Positions 1 through 5,697 of a stretch of 6,057 nt of DNA are shown here, one piece after another. Source of the DNA: SYFY01 sp031385325 (GTDB taxonomy: Bacteria; Pseudomonadota; Gammaproteobacteria; Pseudomonadales; Azotimanducaceae); contig JANNBJ010000035.1 in assembly GCA_031385325.1 (NCBI GenBank), positions 1 to 6,057 of the forward strand, written 5' to 3'. The notes under the pieces were generated by a model. That model worked only from the letters and a program-made list of their open reading frames with translations, did no database searches and was not told the DNA's origin. A program made the translations under genes and the position numbers. Position 1 is the stretch's first letter. Each line of letters opens with the position of its first letter.

Positions 1-30
1 CACCATGATCAGACCAACGATTGTGTTCAT
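1..30 (-). CDS. Start of a minus-strand gene, probably a membrane protein (partial, runs off left edge)
   Basis: On the minus strand an ATG at 30-28 opens a frame that stays open to the window edge. It gives ten residues, MNTIVGLIMV. The sequence AGGAAGG (41-47 on the + strand, read in complement) lies 10 nt upstream and is a credible ribosome binding site. The residues are almost all hydrophobic, as at the start of a first membrane helix or signal anchor. They are reminiscent of the N-terminus of MotA-type flagellar stator proteins, but ten residues cannot establish a family, so I give no function. The gene would be co-directional with the CBS-domain gene to its right and separated from it by about 160 nt. 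It could also be a chance ATG; support rests on the ribosome binding site and residue composition only. Confidence 0.42.
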   Translation of the reverse strand, partial: MNTIVGLIMV

Positions 31-40
31 GCCGCCGTGA

Positions 41-47
41 CCTTCCT
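41..47 (-). promoter_or_regulatory. Putative ribosome binding site of the left-edge minus-strand gene
   Basis: The + strand CCTTCCT reads AGGAAGG on the minus strand, 10 nt before the ATG at 30-28. The spacing is slightly long but acceptable. The site lies inside the most diverged unit of the 19-bp tandem repeat. Confidence 0.4.
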
Positions 48-98
48 GAACCTGCTGTACTTTCCAGAACCTGCTCCGCTTTCCAGAACCTGCTCCGC
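42..98. repeat. 19-bp tandem repeat, three units (two identical, one diverged)
   Basis: Positions 61-79 and 80-98 are identical 19-bp units (TTTCCAGAACCTGCTCCGC) lying head to tail. The preceding 19 bases, 42-60, match the unit at 14 of 19 positions and are in the same register, so this is a three-unit array with a diverged unit at the left end. It lies between the CBS-domain gene and the putative start at 30, in the presumed 5' leader of the left gene. Read on the minus strand, the intact units contain TCTGGAAAG and the diverged unit contains TCAGGAAGG, which supplies the presumed ribosome binding site. No flanking inverted repeats or transposase were seen, so slippage duplication is the simplest origin. 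Confidence 0.9.
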
Positions 99-194
99 AG
101 GGAAAGCCTAGCTCGGCTTCAGGGATTCGCCAGACGAGGGTGGCTGCGTTCCGGTGGCACATCCAGGCGGTGTGCGGTCATTGCCCAGGCCGCT

Positions 195-632
195 TCAGAT
201 GCGTCCGGTGATGTAGCTTTCCAGTTGTTCGATGACAAACTGTTTCTGTGAAATCAACGAGTTGACGAGATCGCCGATCGACACAACGCCAATCAGCTGA
301 GTTGCCTCCAGAACGGGCAAGTGCCGCACCCGTTTGTTTGTCATCAGCCCCATGCAGGCTTCGATGGTCATGTCGGGGCCGACTGTGATCACATCCCCGG
401 ACATGATCTCGCTGACCCGAGTGGTGTGTTCGTCCTTGCCTTGCAGGACGACGTTGCGTGCAACGTCCCGCTCCGAAACGATGCCCACGAGCTTCGCATC
501 GAGCATCACCAGAACCGCGCCGATATTGTGCTGGATATAGATCTGTACCAGTTCGAAGATGCTCTGGTCGGGGCGAACGCTGATGATGGTGTCGCCCTTG
601 TGTCGCAGGATGTCGCTTACCGTCGTTTGCAT
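195..632 (-). CDS. Stand-alone protein with two CBS domains
   Basis: This 145-residue, presumably cytosolic protein consists of little more than a tandem CBS pair (Bateman module). CBS1 spans about residues 5-62, with the GIVSERD turn at 50-56. CBS2 spans about 72-128, with GVVSIGDLV at 115-123, and is followed by a short C-terminal helix. Such modules usually bind adenine nucleotides (AMP, ATP, sometimes NAD or SAM) in the cleft between the domains and act as energy sensors. No catalytic, transport or DNA-binding domain is attached, so its target is unknown. I chose the ATG at 632-630 because GGAGG lies 5 nt upstream and because small CBS proteins of this type begin just before the first CBS strand. 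An in-frame ATG at 668 would add 12 residues but would place that binding site inside the gene. The gene is divergent from nuoA across 286 bp. A role in sensing respiratory or energy state is only a guess from this neighbourhood. Confidence 0.93.
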   Translation of the reverse strand: MQTTVSDILRHKGDTIISVRPDQSIFELVQIYIQHNIGAVLVMLDAKLVGIVSERDVARNVVLQGKDEHTTRVSEIMSGDVITVGPDMTIEACMGLMTNKRVRHLPVLEATQLIGVVSIGDLVNSLISQKQFVIEQLESYITGRI

Positions 633-637
633 AGCCG

Positions 638-642
638 CCTCC
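638..642 (-). promoter_or_regulatory. Ribosome binding site of the CBS-domain gene
   Basis: The + strand CCTCC reads GGAGG on the minus strand, 5 nt before the ATG at 632-630. It is a near-ideal Shine-Dalgarno match and decides the start codon in favour of 632 over the upstream in-frame ATG at 668. Confidence 0.85.
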
Positions 643-801
643 AGCAGGATCTGGACGGAGTCTGGCACTGTACGTCGATGGGCTCAAGCTACTGCCGGAA
701 CTCCCGCACGCATGCATTTGTCCCAACCCTGTTCGCGATGTTGAAACCAGATTCGGGGATGTCATCGTTGCGCCAATGAAGAGGGAATGAAATTTCCTGT
801 C

Positions 802-811
802 CCACTAGTGG
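802..811. promoter_or_regulatory. Perfect 10-bp palindrome, possible operator
   Basis: CCACTAGTGG is its own reverse complement. It ends 11 bp before the TACAAT hexamer and so lies where the -35 element of that promoter would be. This is a typical position for a dimeric regulator that represses, or that replaces a weak -35. The core ACTAG recurs inverted as CTAGT at 819-823, just before the -10. There is no match to a regulator site that I can name with confidence. Confidence 0.4.
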
Positions 812-822
812 ATGCGGGCTAG

Positions 823-828
823 TACAAT
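823..828 (+). promoter_or_regulatory. Candidate -10 element for the nuo operon
   Basis: TACAAT matches the sigma70 -10 consensus at 5 of 6 positions and lies about 90 bp before nuoA. The bases 16-18 bp upstream (around 799-806) do not resemble TTGACA, so if this is the promoter its -35 is weak and an activator may be needed. The start of transcription would fall near 835, inside the left arm of the inverted repeat at 831-885. It is the best -10 match I found by eye in the gap; other promoters cannot be excluded. Confidence 0.4.
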
Positions 829-830
829 GA

Positions 831-885
831 CCTTCGACAAGGTGTGGCCGACGGTTGCGTCGACACCTACAGACTCAGTCGAAGG
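831..885 (+). promoter_or_regulatory. Nested inverted repeat / hairpin in the nuoA leader
   Basis: The segment can fold into one long interrupted hairpin. Outer stem: CCTTCGAC (831-838) with GTCGAAGG (878-885), 8 bp. Middle stem: AGGTGT (840-845) with ACACCT (863-868), 6 bp. Inner stem: CGAC (849-852) with GTCG (859-862), 4 bp, closing the six-base loop 853-858. The three-base bulge 846-848 and an asymmetric internal loop (839 against 869-877) interrupt it. No T-run follows, so it is not a classic terminator. It ends 33 nt before the nuoA start and leaves the ribosome binding site free. It could be an mRNA leader structure or, as DNA, binding sites for a regulator. It does not look like any riboswitch I recognise. 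Confidence 0.5.
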
Positions 886-896
886 CTCTGTTGTAC

Positions 897-913
897 GAGG
901 AAGGGGGAAAGGA
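897..913 (+). promoter_or_regulatory. Purine tract and ribosome binding site of nuoA
   Basis: Seventeen consecutive purines (GAGGAAGGGGGAAAGGA) precede nuoA. The last AAAGGA ends 5 nt before the ATG at 919 and 8 nt before a second in-frame ATG at 922. The tract contains several overlapping Shine-Dalgarno-like matches, which suggests strong initiation at the first gene of the operon. It also argues against the longer in-frame start at 844. Confidence 0.75.
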
Positions 914-918
914 CGTAC

Positions 919-1365
919 ATGATGTCGTCACCGGCATTCTGGTCGATCGTGGTGTTTGTCATCGGGATACTCGTGCTGTGCGCAATCATGCTCGGCGTCT
1001 CAGCCATGCTGGGTGGCAAGGGTTATTCGCGTGCACGTGGAGAGCCATTTGAATCCGGGGTCGTTTCAGCATCGCCTGAGCGACTTCGACTGTCCGCGAA
1101 GTTTTATCTCGTCGCTGTGTTCTTCGTTATTTTTGATGTCGAAGCGTTGTTCCTCTACTCGTGGGCCATCTCCGTACGTGAGTCCGGTTGGGCAGGCTTC
1201 GCCGAGGCCGTAGTCTTTATCGGCATTCTCCTGGTCAGTCTGATTTATCTCGCTCGAATCGGTGCGCTCGATTGGGCGCCGAAAGCGCGATTGCGCCTGG
1301 GCAGTGCGCTGCACAAACAAGAAGCTCAACTCACTGCATCTGATTTCACCCGATCAAACCCATGA
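919..1365 (+). CDS. nuoA: NADH-quinone oxidoreductase subunit A
   Basis: NuoA (ND3 family) is a small membrane-arm subunit of complex I beside the quinone chamber. It takes part in coupling quinone reduction to proton pumping. The 148 residues are close to the usual length of about 147. Three membrane helices are evident at about residues 8-31, 61-83 and 93-113. The long loop between helices 1 and 2 carries the conserved Glu-Ser-Gly (45-47). Helix 2 contains FDVEALFLY (72-80), with the paired acids D73 and E75, and helix 3 contains E96. The RIGALDWAP segment (113-121) after helix 3 is typical of the E. coli-type protein. I chose the ATG at 919 for the purine-rich binding site just upstream; 922 is equally possible. 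The stop overlaps the nuoB start by 4 nt. It is the first gene of the operon. Confidence 0.96.
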   Translation: MMSSPAFWSIVVFVIGILVLCAIMLGVSAMLGGKGYSRARGEPFESGVVSASPERLRLSAKFYLVAVFFVIFDVEALFLYSWAISVRESGWAGFAEAVVFIGILLVSLIYLARIGALDWAPKARLRLGSALHKQEAQLTASDFTRSNP

Positions 1366-2036
1366 AATATACGTTTACCCGAATCGATTCGAATCGCCCC
1401 ACCGGGGTTTCACCGCTGACACAGGATTACACGCAAGCAGAGCCGGTCGAACAATTCACGGAAGACGAGGTTCGGCGCAACGTCTTCACTGCAAAGCTTT
1501 CGGACCTTGTGAACTGGGGACGAAAGAACTCGGTTTACCCGTTCAATTTCGGGCTGTCGTGTTGTTACGTCGAAATGGCAACCGCGTTTACGTCGGTGCA
1601 CGATATCGCACGTTTTGGTTCGGAGATCATTCGTGCCTCGCCGCGCCAGGCGGATCTGATGGTCATCGCCGGTACCTGCTTCATCAAGATGGCGCCGGTG
1701 GTGCAGCGACTCTACGAACAACTGCTCGAACCAAAATGGGTGATCTCCATGGGTGCCTGTGCCAATTCGGGCGGCATGTATGACATCTATTCGGTGGTGC
1801 AGGGAGTGGACAAATTCCTGCCGGTCGATCTGTATATACCCGGCTGTCCACCACGACCGGAAGCCTTTCTGCAGGGGCTCATGTTGTTGCAGGAATCGAT
1901 CGGCCACGAGCAGCGACCACTGTCGTGGATGGTGGGGGATCAAGGCATCTACAAACCAAACATGCCGGCGCAACGGGATGTTCGCCTCATCGCCCGTCAG
2001 TCACAAACCACGTTACGCAGTCCGGATTCTCTGTGA
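1362..2036 (+). CDS. nuoB: NADH-quinone oxidoreductase subunit B (cluster N2 subunit)
   Basis: NuoB (PSST/NDUFS7 family) holds the [4Fe-4S] cluster N2, the last electron carrier before quinone, in the connecting part of the peripheral arm. The 224 residues match the family length (E. coli about 220). All four N2 ligands are visible: the tandem C67-C68 in LSCCYVEMA, C133 in SMGACANSGGMYDIY, and C162 in YIPGCPPRPEA. The stretch from about 104 to 196, including GTCFIKMAP, KWVISMGACANSGG and RRPLSW-like RPLSWMVGDQG, follows E. coli NuoB closely. The N-terminal 35 residues and C-terminal tail are variable, as expected. The start overlaps the nuoA stop (ATGA, 1362-1365), and no Shine-Dalgarno sequence is visible before it, so it probably depends on ribosomes finishing nuoA. 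Its stop overlaps the GTG start of nuoCD. Confidence 0.98.
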   Translation: MKYTFTRIDSNRPTGVSPLTQDYTQAEPVEQFTEDEVRRNVFTAKLSDLVNWGRKNSVYPFNFGLSCCYVEMATAFTSVHDIARFGSEIIRASPRQADLMVIAGTCFIKMAPVVQRLYEQLLEPKWVISMGACANSGGMYDIYSVVQGVDKFLPVDLYIPGCPPRPEAFLQGLMLLQESIGHEQRPLSWMVGDQGIYKPNMPAQRDVRLIARQSQTTLRSPDSL

Positions 2037-3808
2037 GCGGACTCGCAAGCGCGGTGCTCGGCAGAACCGAAGACAGTGTCATCGGTGATCTGTCGGCACG
2101 CTTTGCTGATGTTGACTTCGTCATTCAATCTACGGTTGACGCGATGCCCACTGTCTGGGCACCCGCGTCGCGCCTGCGTGATGTGTTGCGATATCTGAAA
2201 AACGAGATCTCCCGGCCGTATCGCATGCTGTTCGATCTGTCTGCGGTCGATGAGCGGTCACGCAAGCATCGACGTGGCCTGCCGGCAGCCGACTTCACCG
2301 TGGTGTATCAGTTGCTGTCGTTACAGCGAAATGAGGACGTGCGAATCAAGGTCGCACTGCAAGGTGACTTTCCATCCATCCCGACCGTCGTTGAACTGTT
2401 TGCGAATGCCAACTGGTACGAGCGTGAGGTATGGGATCTGTTTGGCATCACGTTCGACGGCCATCCGGGTTTGCGCAGAATACTGCTGCCACCAACCTGG
2501 CAGGGCCATCCGCTGCGCAAGGAATATCCGGCGCGTGCCACCGAATTCGATCCCTATCAACTTGATGCATTGCGACAGGACCAGCAGCAGGAAGCATTGC
2601 GATTCCAGCCAGAGGACTGGGGCATGAAGCGGGGAACCGACGACCACGAGTTCATGTTCCTGAACCTCGGCCCGAATCATCCGTCTGCACACGGTGCCTT
2701 CCGGATTGTGTTGCAGCTTGATGGCGAAGAGATCGTCGACTGTGTGCCGGACATCGGCTATCACCATCGTGGCGCCGAGAAGATGGGAGAGCGTCAGTCG
2801 TGGCACAGCTACATTCCGTATACCGACCGGGTGGACTATCTCGGTGGTGTGATGAACAACCTGCCGTACGTGCTGGCACTGGAAAAACTGGCGGGGATTG
2901 AAGTCCCGGACCGCGTCAAGACCATCCGCGTCATGTTGTGCGAGTTCTTTCGGGTGCTGTCGCACCTGCTGTACTACGGAACGTTTTGTCAGGATGTGGG
3001 TGCGATGACACCGGTGTTCATCATGTTCGTTGATCGGCAGAAGGGTTATGACGTCATCGAAGCGATCACCGGCTTTCGTATGCATCCAGCGTGGTTTCGC
3101 ATTGGTGGTCTGGCCCACGATCTGCCGATCGGCTGGGAAAAGAAGGTGCGTGAATTTCTGGACTGGATGCCGAAACGACTGGACGATTATCGCAAGTCGA
3201 TTCTCACCAACTCGATTCTGGTGGCCCGTTCGCGCGGTGTTGCCGCCTATTCGACAGACGAGGCACTTGAGTGGGGGATCACGGGAGCTGGCCTGCGCGC
3301 TACCGGTTGCAACTTCGATCTTCGCAAGGCACGGCCGTACTCCGGATACGACAACTTCGATTTTGAAGTGCCGACCGGGGATCGAGGTGACGTGTACGAT
3401 CGAACGCTGGTGCGTGAACAGGAAATCCGCCAGTCACTGCGCATCATCGAACAGTGTCTGAACAATATGCCGGCAGGTCCCTACAAGGCAGATCACCCGC
3501 TGACCTGTCCACCGCCCAAGGAGCGAACGCTCAAGGATATCGAAACGCTGATCACACACTTTCTGGATGTGTCCTGGGGTCCGGTGATGCCGATTGGAGA
3601 AACGTCGCAGATGGTCGAAGCGACCAAAGGCATCAATGGCTACTCGCTGACCAGCGATGGCAGCACGATGAGCTATCGAACCCGCATCCGCACGCCGAGC
3701 TTTGCGCACCTGCAACAGATTCCCAGTGTCATCCGCGGCCAGATGGTACCGGACCTCATCGCCTACATCGCGTCGATCGACTTTGTCATGTCGGATGTTG
3801 ATCGATGA
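2033..3808 (+). CDS. nuoCD: NADH-quinone oxidoreductase fused subunit C/D
   Basis: This 591-residue protein joins two peripheral-arm subunits that are separate in most bacteria. The NuoC part (30-kDa/NDUFS3 family, about 1-180) contains the signature ANWYEREVWDLFGITFDGHP (125-144) and HPLRKEYPARATEF. The NuoD part (49-kDa/NDUFS2 family, about 195-591) forms the quinone pocket with NuoB: H216 and H220 in LGPNHPSAHG, and Y269 in TDRVDYLGG, which aligns with the quinone-contacting tyrosine. It ends in SIDFVMSDVDR, as in E. coli. The fusion is typical of the E. coli/Pseudomonas type of complex I. I place the start at GTG 2033 because it overlaps the nuoB stop (GTGA) like the other junctions and gives the usual length. 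The same frame is open from 1925, but that part overlaps nuoB and is not NuoC-like. No clear Shine-Dalgarno sequence precedes the GTG. The 3' end overlaps nuoE by 4 nt. Confidence 0.97.
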   Translation: MSGLASAVLGRTEDSVIGDLSARFADVDFVIQSTVDAMPTVWAPASRLRDVLRYLKNEISRPYRMLFDLSAVDERSRKHRRGLPAADFTVVYQLLSLQRNEDVRIKVALQGDFPSIPTVVELFANANWYEREVWDLFGITFDGHPGLRRILLPPTWQGHPLRKEYPARATEFDPYQLDALRQDQQQEALRFQPEDWGMKRGTDDHEFMFLNLGPNHPSAHGAFRIVLQLDGEEIVDCVPDIGYHHRGAEKMGERQSWHSYIPYTDRVDYLGGVMNNLPYVLALEKLAGIEVPDRVKTIRVMLCEFFRVLSHLLYYGTFCQDVGAMTPVFIMFVDRQKGYDVIEAITGFRMHPAWFRIGGLAHDLPIGWEKKVREFLDWMPKRLDDYRKSILTNSILVARSRGVAAYSTDEALEWGITGAGLRATGCNFDLRKARPYSGYDNFDFEVPTGDRGDVYDRTLVREQEIRQSLRIIEQCLNNMPAGPYKADHPLTCPPPKERTLKDIETLITHFLDVSWGPVMPIGETSQMVEATKGINGYSLTSDGSTMSYRTRIRTPSFAHLQQIPSVIRGQMVPDLIAYIASIDFVMSDVDR

Positions 3809-4320
3809 GTAACAGACTGCTCAACGTGATCGATCTGGATGCACGGACGCCGTTCCAGTTGACGGACGCCGAGCGGGACGAAATCCGGCATGAGATCGGT
3901 CACTACCCCGAAGCACGAGCCGCCAGTATCGAGTCGCTCAAGATTGTGCAAAAACACCGTGGCTGGGTATCCGATGACGCGATTCCGGTGATATCAGCAG
4001 AACTGGGTATGCCGGCCGCAGAACTCGAAGGCGTTGCGACCTTCTACAACCTGATTTTTCGCCATCCGGTTGGACGCCACGTGATCAAGGTCTGCGACAG
4101 CATTGCGTGCCACCTCACCGGCTACGATGAACTGCGCGATGCGTTGATTGCGTCACTGGGTGTACGCCTGGGCGAGACCACCCGTGACGGGCGATTCACG
4201 CTGCTCTCGATCTGCTGCCTGGGCGCCTGCGATCGTGGCGCCTGTCTGATGATCGACGACGATCTGCATGGTCCACTCGAACCCAATCAGGTCACGACGC
4301 TGCTGGAGCAGTACACATGA
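3805..4320 (+). CDS. nuoE: NADH-quinone oxidoreductase subunit E (24-kDa, cluster N1a)
   Basis: NuoE (24-kDa/NDUFV2 family) is a thioredoxin-like protein of the NADH-oxidising module. It carries the [2Fe-2S] cluster N1a next to FMN. The 171 residues compare with about 166 in E. coli. The helical N-terminal part (about 20-80) includes HYPEARAASIESLKIVQ and the GVATFYN motif (76-82). The C-terminal thioredoxin fold holds the ligands C97 and C102 (VCDSIACHLTG, Cx4C) and C138 and C142 (CCLGAC, Cx3C). An additional cysteine, C147, lies shortly after the last ligand where E. coli has none that I recall; it is probably not a ligand. The gene starts on an ATGA overlap with nuoCD and ends on an ATGA overlap with nuoF. 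Confidence 0.97.
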   Translation: MSNRLLNVIDLDARTPFQLTDAERDEIRHEIGHYPEARAASIESLKIVQKHRGWVSDDAIPVISAELGMPAAELEGVATFYNLIFRHPVGRHVIKVCDSIACHLTGYDELRDALIASLGVRLGETTRDGRFTLLSICCLGACDRGACLMIDDDLHGPLEPNQVTTLLEQYT

Positions 4321-5657
4321 GCCTGCGCAGCGCCACCGATCCACATTATCAGCGCCCGCTGACCCGCCTGATTGATCGCGTCGCCGGGCCACTCGATTTT
4401 GCCGGCTACGAAGCCGAGAACGGCTACGCCGTGTTTCGCCGTGTCATCAAGGAATTAGCGCCCGCAGACGTGCAGGCGGTTGTCAAGGCGGCCAATCTGC
4501 GTGGCCGCGGTGGTGCCGGTTTTCCGACCGGCTTGAAATGGGGCCTGGTGCCAATGGGTGCTGATGCGGGTGAGAAGTATCTCGTATGCAACGCCGACGA
4601 AATGGAGCCAGGCACCTTCAAGGATCGGCTGTTGATGGAGCAGGTACCACATCAACTCGTTGAAGCCATGCTGATTGCGGCGTACGCGATCCAGGCCACG
4701 GTAGGTTACATTTTCCTGCGTGGTGAGTATGTGACGGCGGCGCAGCGGCTGAACGATGCAGTCAGCGCGGCGCGTGCAGCGGGATATCTTGGCAGTCACA
4801 TTCTCGGTAGTCCGTGGAACTTCGAACTGCATGTCCACACCGGCGCGGGCCGGTATATTTGTGGCGAAGAAACGGCGCTGATCAATTCCCTGGAGGGGCG
4901 TCGTGCAACGCCGCGTGCCAAGCCGCCATTTCCGCAGATTGCCGGGTTGTGGGGCCGTCCGACGATCGTCAACAACGTCGAGACACTCTCCAGTGTCGTA
5001 CATATCCTTGGCAACGGTGCAGACTGGTTCAAAGGCTTGTCACAGGGCAAGAGTGCCGACTCGGGGACCAAGATGTACGGCTGTTCCGGTCGTGTGAACA
5101 CCCCCGGCTGCTGGGAGTTGCCAATCGGCACTACTGCTCGTGAACTGCTTGAGGTGCATGCCGGAGGAATGAAGCACGGACGTGCGCTGAAGGCATGGTT
5201 GCCCGGTGGCGCGTCCACTGATTTCCTGCTGCCGACCCACCTGGATCTGGCCATGGATTACGACACGATTGGCAAGGCCGGTTCGCGGATGGGTACCGGA
5301 CTGATCATGGTCGTTGCGGATGACCAGAGCATGGTGTCGGCGGTCCGCAATCTGGAGGAGTTCTTTGCGCGCGAATCCTGCGGCTGGTGCACACCTTGTC
5401 GAGATGGCCTGCCGTGGAGTGTGAAGATTCTGCGTGCACTGGAAGCCGGTAATGGCCGCGCCGAGGATATCGACGTGCTGGTCAAACTCACCGGTTGGCT
5501 TGGCCCGGGCAAGACGTTCTGTCTGCATGCGCCTGGCGCCATGGAACCCTTGCAGTCAGCGCTGAAGTTTTTTCGCGGGGAGTTCGAAGCCGGAGTCGCA
5601 AGGACTTCGAGTACAGCAAGATTGGAAAATCTAACAACCATGGCCAGCGGGGCCTGA
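4317..5657 (+). CDS. nuoF: NADH-quinone oxidoreductase subunit F (NADH/FMN-binding, cluster N3)
   Basis: NuoF (51-kDa/NDUFV1 family) is the electron entry point. It binds NADH and FMN and passes electrons to cluster N3. The 446 residues match the E. coli length (445). The glycine-rich FMN/NADH site is at GRGGAGFPTGLKW (63-75), followed by CNADEMEPGT (91-100) and HTGAGRYICGEETALINSLEG (174-194). The acidic pair E184-E185 includes the position that in E. coli disfavours NADPH. The [4Fe-4S] N3 ligands are C355, C358 and C361 in SCGWCTPCRDG, and C402 in KTFCLHAPGA. The last 19 residues differ from E. coli, a variable region. The start overlaps the nuoE stop, but GGAG lies 8 nt upstream (4305-4308), so this gene may also initiate independently. 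A 40-nt gap follows before nuoG. Confidence 0.98.
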   Translation: MSLRSATDPHYQRPLTRLIDRVAGPLDFAGYEAENGYAVFRRVIKELAPADVQAVVKAANLRGRGGAGFPTGLKWGLVPMGADAGEKYLVCNADEMEPGTFKDRLLMEQVPHQLVEAMLIAAYAIQATVGYIFLRGEYVTAAQRLNDAVSAARAAGYLGSHILGSPWNFELHVHTGAGRYICGEETALINSLEGRRATPRAKPPFPQIAGLWGRPTIVNNVETLSSVVHILGNGADWFKGLSQGKSADSGTKMYGCSGRVNTPGCWELPIGTTARELLEVHAGGMKHGRALKAWLPGGASTDFLLPTHLDLAMDYDTIGKAGSRMGTGLIMVVADDQSMVSAVRNLEEFFARESCGWCTPCRDGLPWSVKILRALEAGNGRAEDIDVLVKLTGWLGPGKTFCLHAPGAMEPLQSALKFFRGEFEAGVARTSSTARLENLTTMASGA

Positions 5658-5687
5658 GGAATTATTGGACCGGCCACCGGGCGGCCC

Positions 5688-5691
5688 GAGG
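5688..5691 (+). promoter_or_regulatory. Ribosome binding site of nuoG
   Basis: GAGG lies 6 nt before the ATG at 5698, in the 40-nt gap after the nuoF stop (5655-5657). It supports this start, which also gives the MATLHIDG N-terminus expected of NuoG. This is the only internal junction of the operon in the window with a gap and a separate binding site. Confidence 0.75.
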
Positions 5692-5697
5692 CAAACG

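Noticed and set aside
104..119. A small hairpin (AAGCC / GGCTT, six-base loop) as a terminator after the CBS gene
   Set aside because: The stem is only 5 bp and no T-run follows on either strand, so it does not qualify as an intrinsic terminator.
21..251. A 76-residue + strand open frame at the left edge
   Set aside because: It runs through the tandem repeat and into the antisense of the CBS gene, and has no recognisable family features.
633..668. An upstream ATG adding 12 residues to the CBS protein
   Set aside because: It would place the strong GGAGG site inside the gene, and homologous small CBS proteins typically start near the residue encoded at 632.
178..765. A 195-residue open frame on the minus strand, longer than the CBS gene it covers
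   Set aside because: Its product is rich in Arg, His and Gly without any recognisable fold, while the overlapping frame at 195-632 encodes a clear CBS pair with a good ribosome binding site. It is an out-of-frame shadow.
669..800. A promoter for the CBS gene on the minus strand
   Set aside because: A TTGAGC hexamer exists, but the bases 17 bp downstream (CAGACT) match the -10 consensus at only 3 positions. No convincing promoter pair was found.
844..918. An upstream in-frame start that would lengthen NuoA by 25 residues
   Set aside because: The extension (MADGCVDTYRLSRR...) is unlike NuoA N-termini and overlaps the hairpin and purine tract. The start at 919 has an excellent ribosome binding site and gives the family length.
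1925..2032. An upstream in-frame ATG that would lengthen NuoCD by 36 residues
   Set aside because: The extension overlaps the conserved end of nuoB in another frame and does not resemble NuoC. The GTG at 2033 fits the 4-nt overlap pattern and the usual length.
2321..3118. A 265-residue minus-strand open frame inside nuoCD
   Set aside because: It lies antisense to the strongly conserved NuoCD sequence, and its product resembles no family I know. Long antisense frames are common in GC-rich genes.
5670..5690. GC-rich short inverted segments in the nuoF-nuoG gap as a regulatory hairpin or processing site
   Set aside because: Only alternative 4-bp stems can be drawn (for example GGCC/GGCC). This is what chance gives in such a GC-rich stretch.
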